Below, piece by piece: positions 6,958-14,374 of a stretch of 18,433 nt of DNA; within the stretch, counting starts at the first letter, position 1, and the number at the start of each line of letters is the position of its first letter. Source of the DNA: CAYWNA01 sp964459305 (GTDB lineage: Bacteria; Planctomycetota; Planctomycetia; Pirellulales; Pirellulaceae). The notes under the pieces are model-generated. The model was not told the DNA's origin and ran no database searches. It worked only from the letters and a program-made list of their open reading frames with translations. The position numbers and the translations under genes were made by a program. The DNA lies in contig CAYWNA010000264.1 in NCBI GenBank assembly GCA_964459305.1, positions 1 through 18,433 on the forward strand. Reading direction: 5' to 3'.

Positions 6958-9504
6958 GTGACTCAATGGCGCAGGTTGTTTGTGCTCGTGAACCTGTTCG
7001 CTATCTCGATTGGCCTTTGCTCGCAGGTGAAGGCCGAGGGAAGACGCGTTGTGTCGCTGGACGGCACGTGGCAGATCGCCGAGGGATCGATGGATCGGAT
7101 GCCGTCGCAGTTCGGGCACCTTGTGCCGGTGCCGGGACTGGCCGACATGGCCCAACCGGCGTTTGCGGATGTGGGCAGCGAACAGGAAAGCGGCAAACAT
7201 CGCCAGGCCTTCTGGTATCGCCGCACGTTCAAATTGGACGGGCCGATACCGGCGGTGGCCACGTTGAAGATCCACAAAGCAAAGTACGGCACACAAGTCT
7301 TCCTCAACGGCCGTCTGGTCGGTGAACACCTTCCTTGCTTTACCCCGGCGCTTCTCGACGTTTCCGATCATCTTCAAGGCGACGGCCAAACCAACGAACT
7401 GATCGTTCGCGTGGGAGCCACACGAGAGGCACTGCCGAAAAGCTATCCCCGAGGCTATGACACCGAGAAAATGCGCTACATTCCGGGCATCTACGACTCG
7501 GTCGAATTGATCCTCTCCGGCACGCCCCATGTCGTTCGGGTGCAGACCGTGCCCAATATCGAAGAACAAACGGTGCGGGTCGTCGCCGTGCTGGCCAACT
7601 CGGGCGCGCAGATCGACGCCCGGCTGAAATGTCGGGTGCGTGAGGCATCGACCGACAAGGTCGTTGGCACGGCCGAGGCGGAGCCAGTGGTATTGGCCGC
7701 CGGACAGGAAGAGTCGGTCGAGGTGGAAATCCCGATCCCCGATTGTCGTTTATGGTCGCCGGAAGATCCGTTCCTCTATCGGCTCGAAGTCACCACGGGC
7801 GCCGACACGTTGCCCGTCCGTTTCGGGATGCGAAGTTTCCGGTTCGACCCCAAGACCAAGCAGGCTCTGCTCAACGGCAAGCCGTATCCCTTGCGGGGCA
7901 CGAATGTGTGCATCTTTCGATTCTTCGAAGACTCAACCCGCAAGGACTTGCCTTGGCGGGAAGATTGGGTCCGACGGCTGCATCGCGTGTTCCGCGAGAT
8001 GCACTGGAACTCGGCCCGGTACTGCATTGGATTCCCGCCGGAAAAGTGGTACGACATTGCCGACGAAGAAGGCTTGCTCATTCAGGACGAGTTTCCCGTC
8101 TGGTACATGCAAGAGTGGCCCGATGAATTGAAGAGCGAGCAACTGGCCAAGGAATACACGGCCTGGATGCAAGAGCGCTGGAACCATCCGTGCGTGGTGA
8201 TCTGGGATGCGCAAAACGAAACCTTCACCGAAGAGACCGGCAAGGCGATTCAGGCCGTCCGTGGGCTGGATCTCTCGAACCGGCCATGGGAAAACGGTTG
8301 GGCAGCACCACAAAGCCCGACCGACTGCATCGAATCGCACCCCTACCTGTTCATCCGCGATTGGGCCGGCGGGCCGCCGTTTCGCATGAGCGAAATGGCC
8401 TCGCTTTCGCACGTTCCGTTCATGCAGCCGGCACAGAAGAAACTGGCCGTGCCGATCATCGTCAACGAATACGCCTGGCTCTGGCTGAACCGCAAAGGCG
8501 AACCGACCACGGTCACGCAGGAAGTCTATCGCAATCAGTTGGGCGAAAGCTCCACCGCCGAGCAGCGACGCGAGTTGTGGGCGAAGTACCTGGCCGCCCA
8601 AACGGAGTTCTGGCGGGCGCACCGCCAGTGTGCCGGCGTGTTGCATTTCTGCGCCCTGACCCTCTCACGACGAGGCGACATCCCGCGCCCGGAAGGCGGC
8701 GCAACGAGCGACCACTGGGCCGACGTTGCCCGACTGCAATGGGAACCCCACTTCGAGCACTACGTCCGCGACGCATTCGCCCCGACCGGGCTAATGCTCG
8801 ATTTCTGGGCCGAAGATCTCGTCGCAGCCGACCCCCGAACGATTCCCGTGGTCGTGATCAATGATCGGCAAACGCCATGGCAAGGCACAGTGACTCTGCG
8901 GATCCTTCAAGGGACCGACACGATTGCCGAGCATTCCCAGCCGTGTCAAATCACTCCGATCGGGCGAGCCGAGGTGACTTTCGAGATCGTGACGCCCAAG
9001 AAGCCGGGCGAATACCAAATGGTGGCCGAGTTGGTCGCCACCGAACAAGAACCCGTGCGAAGCTGGCGAGACTTCGTCGTATTGACCGTCGAGCAGAAAG
9101 AGGCCCGGGACGGCATCGCCGTGGGTAAACCGGTCACTGCTTCCTCGGGCATCAACGACGACCGAGGCAACTTCTCAGCGGAGCTCGCTGTGGACGGGAA
9201 TCGGAGCACGCGTTGGTCCTCCGAATTCTCCGACCCGCAGTGGATCGCCGTAGACCTGGGCAAGCCGCAGATGATCTCGCGCGTCGAGCTGACTTGGCAA
9301 GGAGCTTACGGCAAAGCGTACGCGATCCAGATATCACAGGACGGCAAGGCGTGGACCGACGTCTTCACGACCGACAGCAGCGACGGAGGCGTCGACGACA
9401 TCTGCTTCGACCCGGTAGACGCACGTTGGATTCGACTATACGGCACGAAACGCAAACACGCTGCTTGGGGTTATTCGCTCTTTGAGATGAAGGTGTTTCG
9501 GTGA
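6958..9504 (+). CDS. Secreted GH2 glycoside hydrolase with C-terminal F5/8-type (CBM32-like) domain
   Basis: The product is 848 residues. GTG 6958 was chosen because AAGGAG lies 6 nt upstream and the product starts with a signal peptide (hydrophobic residues 8-20, cleavage near VKA, residue 26); the frame is open further upstream without a better start. Family order: N-terminal jelly roll (about 30-190, SLDGTWQIA at 33-41, FWYRRTF), an immunoglobulin-like sandwich (about 192-296), then a TIM barrel from about 300. Catalytic residues: acid/base Glu421 in WDAQNE and nucleophile Glu504 in VNEYAW, 83 residues apart and both intact. Residues about 718-848 form a discoidin-like module (GKPVTASSG, AVDGNRSTRW, WIAVDLG) that probably binds sugar. 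The core is paralogous to the gene at 9737. Specificity (beta-galactosidase, beta-mannosidase, beta-glucuronidase or other) cannot be assigned. The enzyme probably acts in the periplasm or outside the cell. Confidence 0.9.
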   Translation: MTQWRRLFVLVNLFAISIGLCSQVKAEGRRVVSLDGTWQIAEGSMDRMPSQFGHLVPVPGLADMAQPAFADVGSEQESGKHRQAFWYRRTFKLDGPIPAVATLKIHKAKYGTQVFLNGRLVGEHLPCFTPALLDVSDHLQGDGQTNELIVRVGATREALPKSYPRGYDTEKMRYIPGIYDSVELILSGTPHVVRVQTVPNIEEQTVRVVAVLANSGAQIDARLKCRVREASTDKVVGTAEAEPVVLAAGQEESVEVEIPIPDCRLWSPEDPFLYRLEVTTGADTLPVRFGMRSFRFDPKTKQALLNGKPYPLRGTNVCIFRFFEDSTRKDLPWREDWVRRLHRVFREMHWNSARYCIGFPPEKWYDIADEEGLLIQDEFPVWYMQEWPDELKSEQLAKEYTAWMQERWNHPCVVIWDAQNETFTEETGKAIQAVRGLDLSNRPWENGWAAPQSPTDCIESHPYLFIRDWAGGPPFRMSEMASLSHVPFMQPAQKKLAVPIIVNEYAWLWLNRKGEPTTVTQEVYRNQLGESSTAEQRRELWAKYLAAQTEFWRAHRQCAGVLHFCALTLSRRGDIPRPEGGATSDHWADVARLQWEPHFEHYVRDAFAPTGLMLDFWAEDLVAADPRTIPVVVINDRQTPWQGTVTLRILQGTDTIAEHSQPCQITPIGRAEVTFEIVTPKKPGEYQMVAELVATEQEPVRSWRDFVVLTVEQKEARDGIAVGKPVTASSGINDDRGNFSAELAVDGNRSTRWSSEFSDPQWIAVDLGKPQMISRVELTWQGAYGKAYAIQISQDGKAWTDVFTTDSSDGGVDDICFDPVDARWIRLYGTKRKHAAWGYSLFEMKVFR

Positions 9505-9634
9505 AGTCCAAGAAGCCCATGCCCACTTTCGTGTGGCTATACACGGGCGAATCGTCGGCTAATCACAGCGCCCGCACTCCATGTTATCATTTGCAGACCC
9601 ACCCCGCTCAGAGTAGACCCTGTATTCAAGTCGC
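9505..9634. other. Spacer between the two GH2 genes, no feature seen
   Basis: No gene-like frame, tRNA fold or strong inverted repeat is visible in the 130 nt between the first GH2 stop and the conserved leader of the second GH2 gene. There is no clear terminator, so read-through from the first GH2 gene is possible. Confidence 0.5.
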
Positions 9635-9736
9635 TTGACAAGGCCGACCGGGCCGTCAGGATTGAAGTTCTGCGTTTCGGAAGCACGTTGTCGAGAAGGT
9701 ACGAAAACGCGTGAACACTTACGCGAGGAGAATAGC
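9635..9736 (+). promoter_or_regulatory. Leader and candidate promoter of the second GH2 gene (copy 2)
   Basis: TTGACA (9635-9640) lies exactly 102 nt before ATG 9737, as for the other GH2 gene, and the following sequence is related to that at 6856-6957. Shared blocks include TTGACAAG at the start, CTG-G-TTTC in the middle and AGGAGAA just before the start codon. Seventeen bases after TTGACA is AGGATT, a weak -10. GAGGAG (9725-9730) is the ribosome binding site, 6 nt before the ATG. Both leaders can be read in frame, but the signal peptides and ribosome sites place translation at their 3' ends. Confidence 0.5.
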
Positions 9737-12502
9737 ATGAGATTGAGAATGGCGCTGGTACTTGTTTGTTTATCCGTCATTAGCGGCCCGGCTTGGTCGA
9801 CCGAGTTGCCTGCAGAGAAGCGGCAGACGATCTGTCTTGACGGCACATGGCAGGTGGCCGAGGGCAAACTGGATGTGATGCCCGAAACGTTCGATCATAC
9901 GGCGCCGGTACCCGGATTGCTGGATATGGCTACGCCTGAGTTCGACACGCCGGGCAACGAGCCTACACCTGCACAACGGGGCAAACCCTGGGAACGGCAA
10001 AATTATGCGGACCCCTTGCGCGAGGCGTTTTGGTATCGCCGCACGTTCAAGATCAACGCGCCGGAATCGAACGTGGCGATGCTGAAAGTGAACAAGGCGT
10101 TCTTCGGCACGTGCGTGTTTCTCAATGGGCATAAGGTCGGGACGAATCCCTTGAACTTCACGCCCGGCTGGTTCGACCTGAAGCCGTATATCAAGACCGA
10201 CGGCTCGGAGAACGAACTGGTCATCCGCGTCGGCGCGTCGTTGGCCCAAATCCCCTTATCGGTCGCCGACGGATGGGATGGCGCGAAGCTCCAGTATATG
10301 CCGGGGATTTACGACTCGGTCTCACTGATCGTGACCTCGACGCCCCATGTGGTCAATGTCCAGACTGTGCCTGACCTAGAGAACGAGTCGGTACGTGCGG
10401 TGATCGAGTTGGCCAACACGAGTGCTGAGGAAATCGCTCCAACAGTGCGTGCCGTGGTGCGCGAAGCCAAGAGCGGGCGAGTCGTCGGCCAATCGGTTGT
10501 GGAGCCAAAGTCTTACCGACCGATAACCATTGCCGACACGACCACTCTCAGAGCGGGAGCCAAAGGCCGCGTGGATACGACGGTCAAGATCGCCGACCCG
10601 CACTGGTGGAGCCCCGAGGATCCGTTCCTTTACGAACTGATCGTCGACACGGGCGCCGACACGTACAAGACGCGATTTGGCATGCGGAGTTTCAAGACGG
10701 ATCCGGCCAGCGGCCGGGTATTGCTCAACGGCAAGCCCTATTATCTGCGCGGCTCGAATGTTTGCGTGTTCCGCTTCTCCGAAGACCCGCTGCGCGGCGA
10801 CAAGATGTGGGATCGCCAGTGGGTGAGGAAACTTCACCGTCAGTTCAAAGACATGCACTGGAACTCGCTGCGATATTGCATCGGCTTCCCGCCGGAAATG
10901 TGGTATGAAATCGCGGACGAAGAGGGGATCTTGATCCAGGATGAGTTCCCCATCTGGTACAACTGGTGGAAGCACGGATCGATGTTCGGCTGGCCCGACC
11001 AGATCACGGCCGACAGTCTGGCCAACGAATTCAGACAGTGGATGCGCGAGCGATGGAACCATCCTTGCGTGGTGATCTGGGACGCCCAGAACGAAACGAG
11101 CAACGATACGGTCGTTGCAGAGGTGATCGGTCGAGTGCGCGGGCTGGACCTGTCAAATCGCCCTTGGGATAACGGCTGGGGTTCGGCGCAGGCGCCGACC
11201 GACGTCTCGGAATACCACCCCTATCGATGCTGCCCGCAGTTCCCGCTCCCGCCGACCCTTTCGCTTTTCGAGCAGGAATCGGGCCTACCCGACACGGGAC
11301 CCAAGCAAGGAGATCATCCGCCGCGTATTATCAACGAGTACGGCTGGCTATGGCTGAAACGTGACGGGACGCCCACGACCCTTTCGCGCCCCGTCTACGA
11401 CAGTCTTTTCGGTCCGGACGCCAAGCCGGAGGTGCTCCGCAACTACTACGCCCGAGCCTTGGCGGCCCAGACCGAGTTTTGGCGATCGCGTCGCAAGTGT
11501 GCCGGTATCATGCACTTCTGCGGCCTGGGCCGTTCCCATCCGGAAGGAGTCACGTGCGATAACTTCATGGATCTGGCGACCTTGGAGTACGACCCGTATT
11601 TCTATAAGTATGTACGCGACTCGTTCGCCCCGGTGGGCGTGGTCGTCGATCTTTGGAAAGAGCAGGTCGAGCCCTCCACGCGGCTGACCGTGCCCGTGAT
11701 GATGGTCAACGACCTCGAAAAGCCGTTCAGCGGCGAGGTTACTTTGCGCATGGAGCAGGATGGCAAGACCGTCTGGCAGCAGACCGCACAGATCGCCGTC
11801 GAGTCGCTGGGGACCGGCACGACGCAGTTCCAGGTGCAGTTTCCCGACGAGCCGGCCAAATGCGAACTGATCGCCGAAATTCGCGGTCATGATGACAAGC
11901 CCGTCCGATCCCATCGGCTGGTGGATGTCCGCGTCTCGGGCGAGACGCTCGGTGGCCTGTTGCGCAACGGTGGCCTGGAGTCGGGGCTTACAGGCGTCTA
12001 TAAGGCGACAATGGCAATCTTCCAGCCGGTCAAAGATGAGTCAGACCCTGCCGGAACGGTCGACCACTGGACGACCTGGGGTAAAGGCCTTTTGTATTAC
12101 ACGGAATTCGGAACGACCATTGAAGGCCGCGCCGTGAAATTCTGGCTCGCCGATTCCGGCATGTTCCAGGATTTCGAGGTTACCCCAGACCAGGACTATA
12201 CGTTCAGCGTCGAGGTGCTCAATTCGACCCGCCGCAAGGAAACCTTGAAGCTCTGGAAAGGCTATCTTCGAGCCGAATTCTACGACGATTCGTTGAACCT
12301 GATCTCCTCGGCAGATTTGGATACCTACGATCCGACAACCACCGACACGCCGCTAGACCAATGGGAGACGCTTTCCGGCACTATCAAGGCACCGGCCGGC
12401 GCCACCAAGGGAAGAATCGTTCTCGGCCTGAAAGACTACAAGGTAGGCGCCGGCGGTGCGCTTATTTTCGACAACGCGCGCGTCGTTACCCGGGGGGATT
12501 GA
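9737..12502 (+). CDS. Secreted GH2 glycoside hydrolase with C-terminal jelly-roll module
   Basis: The product is 921 residues from ATG 9737, preceded by GAGGAG at 6 nt. It has a signal peptide (hydrophobic residues 5-18, cleavage near residue 21). The GH2 architecture matches the preceding gene: N-terminal sugar-binding jelly roll (about 30-205), immunoglobulin-like sandwich, then a TIM barrel from about 330 with the conserved MHWNSLRYCIGFPPE stretch (373-387). Acid/base Glu453 is in WDAQNE and nucleophile Glu534 in INEYGW, both intact and 81 residues apart. Compared with its neighbour it has a short insertion near residues 75-95 and a longer one before the nucleophile. The last ~185 residues (about 737-921, NGGLESG to FDNARVV) form a CBM4/9-like or similar beta-sandwich in place of the F5/8 domain; its end matches the fragment at the window start. 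The enzyme is probably exported and acts on a beta-linked glycan; the exact sugar is unknown. The GH144-like gene follows after 66 nt. Confidence 0.9.
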   Translation: MRLRMALVLVCLSVISGPAWSTELPAEKRQTICLDGTWQVAEGKLDVMPETFDHTAPVPGLLDMATPEFDTPGNEPTPAQRGKPWERQNYADPLREAFWYRRTFKINAPESNVAMLKVNKAFFGTCVFLNGHKVGTNPLNFTPGWFDLKPYIKTDGSENELVIRVGASLAQIPLSVADGWDGAKLQYMPGIYDSVSLIVTSTPHVVNVQTVPDLENESVRAVIELANTSAEEIAPTVRAVVREAKSGRVVGQSVVEPKSYRPITIADTTTLRAGAKGRVDTTVKIADPHWWSPEDPFLYELIVDTGADTYKTRFGMRSFKTDPASGRVLLNGKPYYLRGSNVCVFRFSEDPLRGDKMWDRQWVRKLHRQFKDMHWNSLRYCIGFPPEMWYEIADEEGILIQDEFPIWYNWWKHGSMFGWPDQITADSLANEFRQWMRERWNHPCVVIWDAQNETSNDTVVAEVIGRVRGLDLSNRPWDNGWGSAQAPTDVSEYHPYRCCPQFPLPPTLSLFEQESGLPDTGPKQGDHPPRIINEYGWLWLKRDGTPTTLSRPVYDSLFGPDAKPEVLRNYYARALAAQTEFWRSRRKCAGIMHFCGLGRSHPEGVTCDNFMDLATLEYDPYFYKYVRDSFAPVGVVVDLWKEQVEPSTRLTVPVMMVNDLEKPFSGEVTLRMEQDGKTVWQQTAQIAVESLGTGTTQFQVQFPDEPAKCELIAEIRGHDDKPVRSHRLVDVRVSGETLGGLLRNGGLESGLTGVYKATMAIFQPVKDESDPAGTVDHWTTWGKGLLYYTEFGTTIEGRAVKFWLADSGMFQDFEVTPDQDYTFSVEVLNSTRRKETLKLWKGYLRAEFYDDSLNLISSADLDTYDPTTTDTPLDQWETLSGTIKAPAGATKGRIVLGLKDYKVGAGGALIFDNARVVTRGD

Positions 12503-12568
12503 CCTGGTCGTGCGGCACGCCAGAAATGACAATACGGCGCCTACTGTCGCCTAACTCGAGGAAAAACT

Positions 12569-14032
12569 GTGAAACACCTGGTGTTGACCCTACTAAGTAT
12601 TGCGATCGTGGTGCCGGTCTCGGCCGCAACGGAGAATCAAGCTAAGAAAACTGTTGCCATGAGATCACCCAATGATCTCGATTTCCCTGTGGCTTCCGAC
12701 CCGAAGGAACTGACACCGCTCATGGAACGTGAATTGCGAGGATGCTTCGACTATTTCTGGAATGAGTGGGTGAGCGATCCTGAGAGTCCCACCTACGGGC
12801 TCCATGGCGGCAACTACGTCGGCCTTGTCAAGAATCGCCGCAATGCGCCCCTCTGCTTTGCTGAGCAGGGCTTCTACTCTGCGGCTATCGTAGTGGGCGT
12901 TGAACGCGGATGGATCACACGGCAGGAAGGCTTCGACCGGATTCTTGTGACGCTGAAGTCGATCGAGAAACTGCCCTCCAAGAACGGGCACTACTACCAC
13001 TTCATCGACCCGGACACGGGCCTTCGCGGCTGGAACGATGCAAAGGCCGTGGAACTCACTAACGATGACACCGCTACCATGCTTCTGGGCGCGATCGCCG
13101 CAAGCGAGTACTTCGGCGGGGAGATAGCGGAGAGAGTAGAGACGTTCTATGCGAAGGTGAACTGGAAATGGTTCACTAATCCCCAGACGCACTTCCCCTA
13201 TCTCGCCTGCTACACCGACGGTCCCGAAGGCGCACCCACCGAGGCGATCGCCAAGATTACCAACGAGGAAGGTTTCTTTCTACATTGGGGATTTTTCGGC
13301 CACCATCTCCACTTGTTCATCCTTGCCGCCGGATCGCCGACACCGGAGTTCAGGACCGGTGACAAAGGCTACTATTCGATGGAGGCGGACAAAGCAAGCT
13401 ACGGAGACGGCGAAGAGTTCATCCGCGCCCGGATTGGCGCTGCCTTCAACTATCAATGGACACATTGCTTCATCGACTTCAGGAATATCGAAGACAAACT
13501 CGGGCGCAACTGGTTTGAGAATTCGCGGCACGCGGCCATTGCCGCAAGGCAATATGCCATCGACAAGGCGGATGAGATTAGGGGATTGGGGCCAAATTCG
13601 TGGGGACTATCCGCATGTATGGCCCCGCCGAAGAGCTGCGATCCCAATGCAATAGCCTACAGTGGCATGTATGGCTCCGCTCCCTATAATCCGTTCTACA
13701 AGCCCAAGGAAGACGGGACTGTCGCACCATATGCCTCGTCGGCGTTTGTCGTGTTCACTCCCAAGGAATCGATTGAGGCGCTGGAGTACATGTATACGAT
13801 TCCCGGCCTTGTCGGAAAGTATGGACTCTACGATGCCTACAGTTTTAAGACGTGCAGCGACGGGGTCACCCCTTGGATTGGAAAGAGCTATCTCGGTATC
13901 GACAAGGGTTTGGTGCTCCCCATGTTTGAGAATTACTCATCACAACTGATCTGGAAACTGGTGCATCAGAATGAACATATTCAGCGGGGGCTGAAACGTC
14001 TGGGATTCAGACACGTTAACGCGAGTAGGTAG
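12569..14032 (+). CDS. Secreted glycoamylase-domain protein (GH144-like)
   Basis: The product is 487 residues. The start is GTG 12569 with GAGGAAA 4 nt upstream. The signal peptide is clear (hydrophobic residues 4-19, cleavage after VSA). The protein is an all-alpha (alpha/alpha)6-type enzyme: an N-terminal half (about 50-280) with FWNEWV, FYHFID-like HYYHFIDPDTG (141-151) and LAAGSP (252-257), then a Glycoamylase domain (about 285-470) with THCFIDFRNI (298-307), WFENSRHA (315-322), WGLSAC (345-350) and YGLYDAYSF (418-426). This fold is typical of GH144 endo-beta-1,2-glucanases and relatives; whether this one cuts beta-1,2-glucan or another polymer is not decided by sequence alone. The gene lies 66 nt after the second GH2 gene and is probably in its transcript. 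It looks intact and of normal length for the family. Confidence 0.85.
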   Translation: MKHLVLTLLSIAIVVPVSAATENQAKKTVAMRSPNDLDFPVASDPKELTPLMERELRGCFDYFWNEWVSDPESPTYGLHGGNYVGLVKNRRNAPLCFAEQGFYSAAIVVGVERGWITRQEGFDRILVTLKSIEKLPSKNGHYYHFIDPDTGLRGWNDAKAVELTNDDTATMLLGAIAASEYFGGEIAERVETFYAKVNWKWFTNPQTHFPYLACYTDGPEGAPTEAIAKITNEEGFFLHWGFFGHHLHLFILAAGSPTPEFRTGDKGYYSMEADKASYGDGEEFIRARIGAAFNYQWTHCFIDFRNIEDKLGRNWFENSRHAAIAARQYAIDKADEIRGLGPNSWGLSACMAPPKSCDPNAIAYSGMYGSAPYNPFYKPKEDGTVAPYASSAFVVFTPKESIEALEYMYTIPGLVGKYGLYDAYSFKTCSDGVTPWIGKSYLGIDKGLVLPMFENYSSQLIWKLVHQNEHIQRGLKRLGFRHVNASR

Positions 14033-14221
14033 AAGCGGGAGGCGGTCGCTTTCCTCGCTGGCTGCTGTTCGACACACTAGGGTATAGTCGACCGTGTTGC
14101 CGGCACGAGCCGCTGCGGCCGTGGCGCACGGACGACAGATAGAGCGTCACGAAACGTCCATACGTGCTGCCAAGACTTGGCCAAGTTCGAGGTCGTCACT
14201 CTGTGCCACTAACCGTCAAGA
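14033..14221. other. Upstream part of the gap before the GH51 gene
   Basis: No gene is supported here. A TATAGT (14083-14088) sits inside a short inverted pair, TCGAC and GTCGA, but has no matching -35, so I do not call a promoter. No clear terminator follows the GH144-like stop. Confidence 0.4.
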
Positions 14222-14239
14222 TTGTGAACTTCTTCACAA
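14222..14239. promoter_or_regulatory. CRP/FNR-family operator-like palindrome
   Basis: The site TTGTGA-N6-TCACAA is an 18-nt perfect dyad that contains the classic TGTGA-N6-TCACA consensus of CRP-family regulators (14223-14238). It ends 2 nt before the candidate -35 of the GH51 promoter, a position suited to activation. The sequence match is exact; regulator identity and function are inferred, since no CRP-like gene is in the window. Confidence 0.5.
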
Positions 14240-14241
14240 AG

Positions 14242-14270
14242 TTGAGCGACCAACGGGAGCGGTCTATTCT
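14242..14270 (+). promoter_or_regulatory. Candidate sigma70-type promoter of the GH51 gene
   Basis: TTGAGC (14242-14247) and TATTCT (14265-14270) are separated by 17 bp, each matching the consensus at 4 or 5 of 6 positions. Transcription would begin near 14277, giving a leader of about 98 nt before ATG 14375. The adjacent CRP-like dyad supports the call. Confidence 0.45.
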
Positions 14271-14326
14271 CAGCGGAGCGGTAGCTCCGATTTGGTTGGC
14301 GGCCCTGCCGCCCTGTGAGTTGACCA

Positions 14327-14343
14327 AGAATTCGAAGAATTCT
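14327..14343. promoter_or_regulatory. Perfect dyad in the GH51 leader, possible operator
   Basis: AGAATTC and GAATTCT flank a 3-nt GAA centre, giving 7-bp perfect arms. A TTGACC lies just upstream (14320-14325). The dyad is inside the predicted leader, 17 nt before the ribosome binding site, where a bound repressor could block transcription. Function is inferred from symmetry and position only. Confidence 0.35.
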
Positions 14344-14374
14344 GAACAAGACTGGCAACGAAGGAGCATCCGCG

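Noticed and set aside
9635..9736. In-frame translation of the second GH2 leader from TTG 9635
   Set aside because: Although both GH2 leaders are open in frame, the signal peptides and strong ribosome binding sites lie at 6958 and 9737; leader similarity is better explained by duplicated control DNA.
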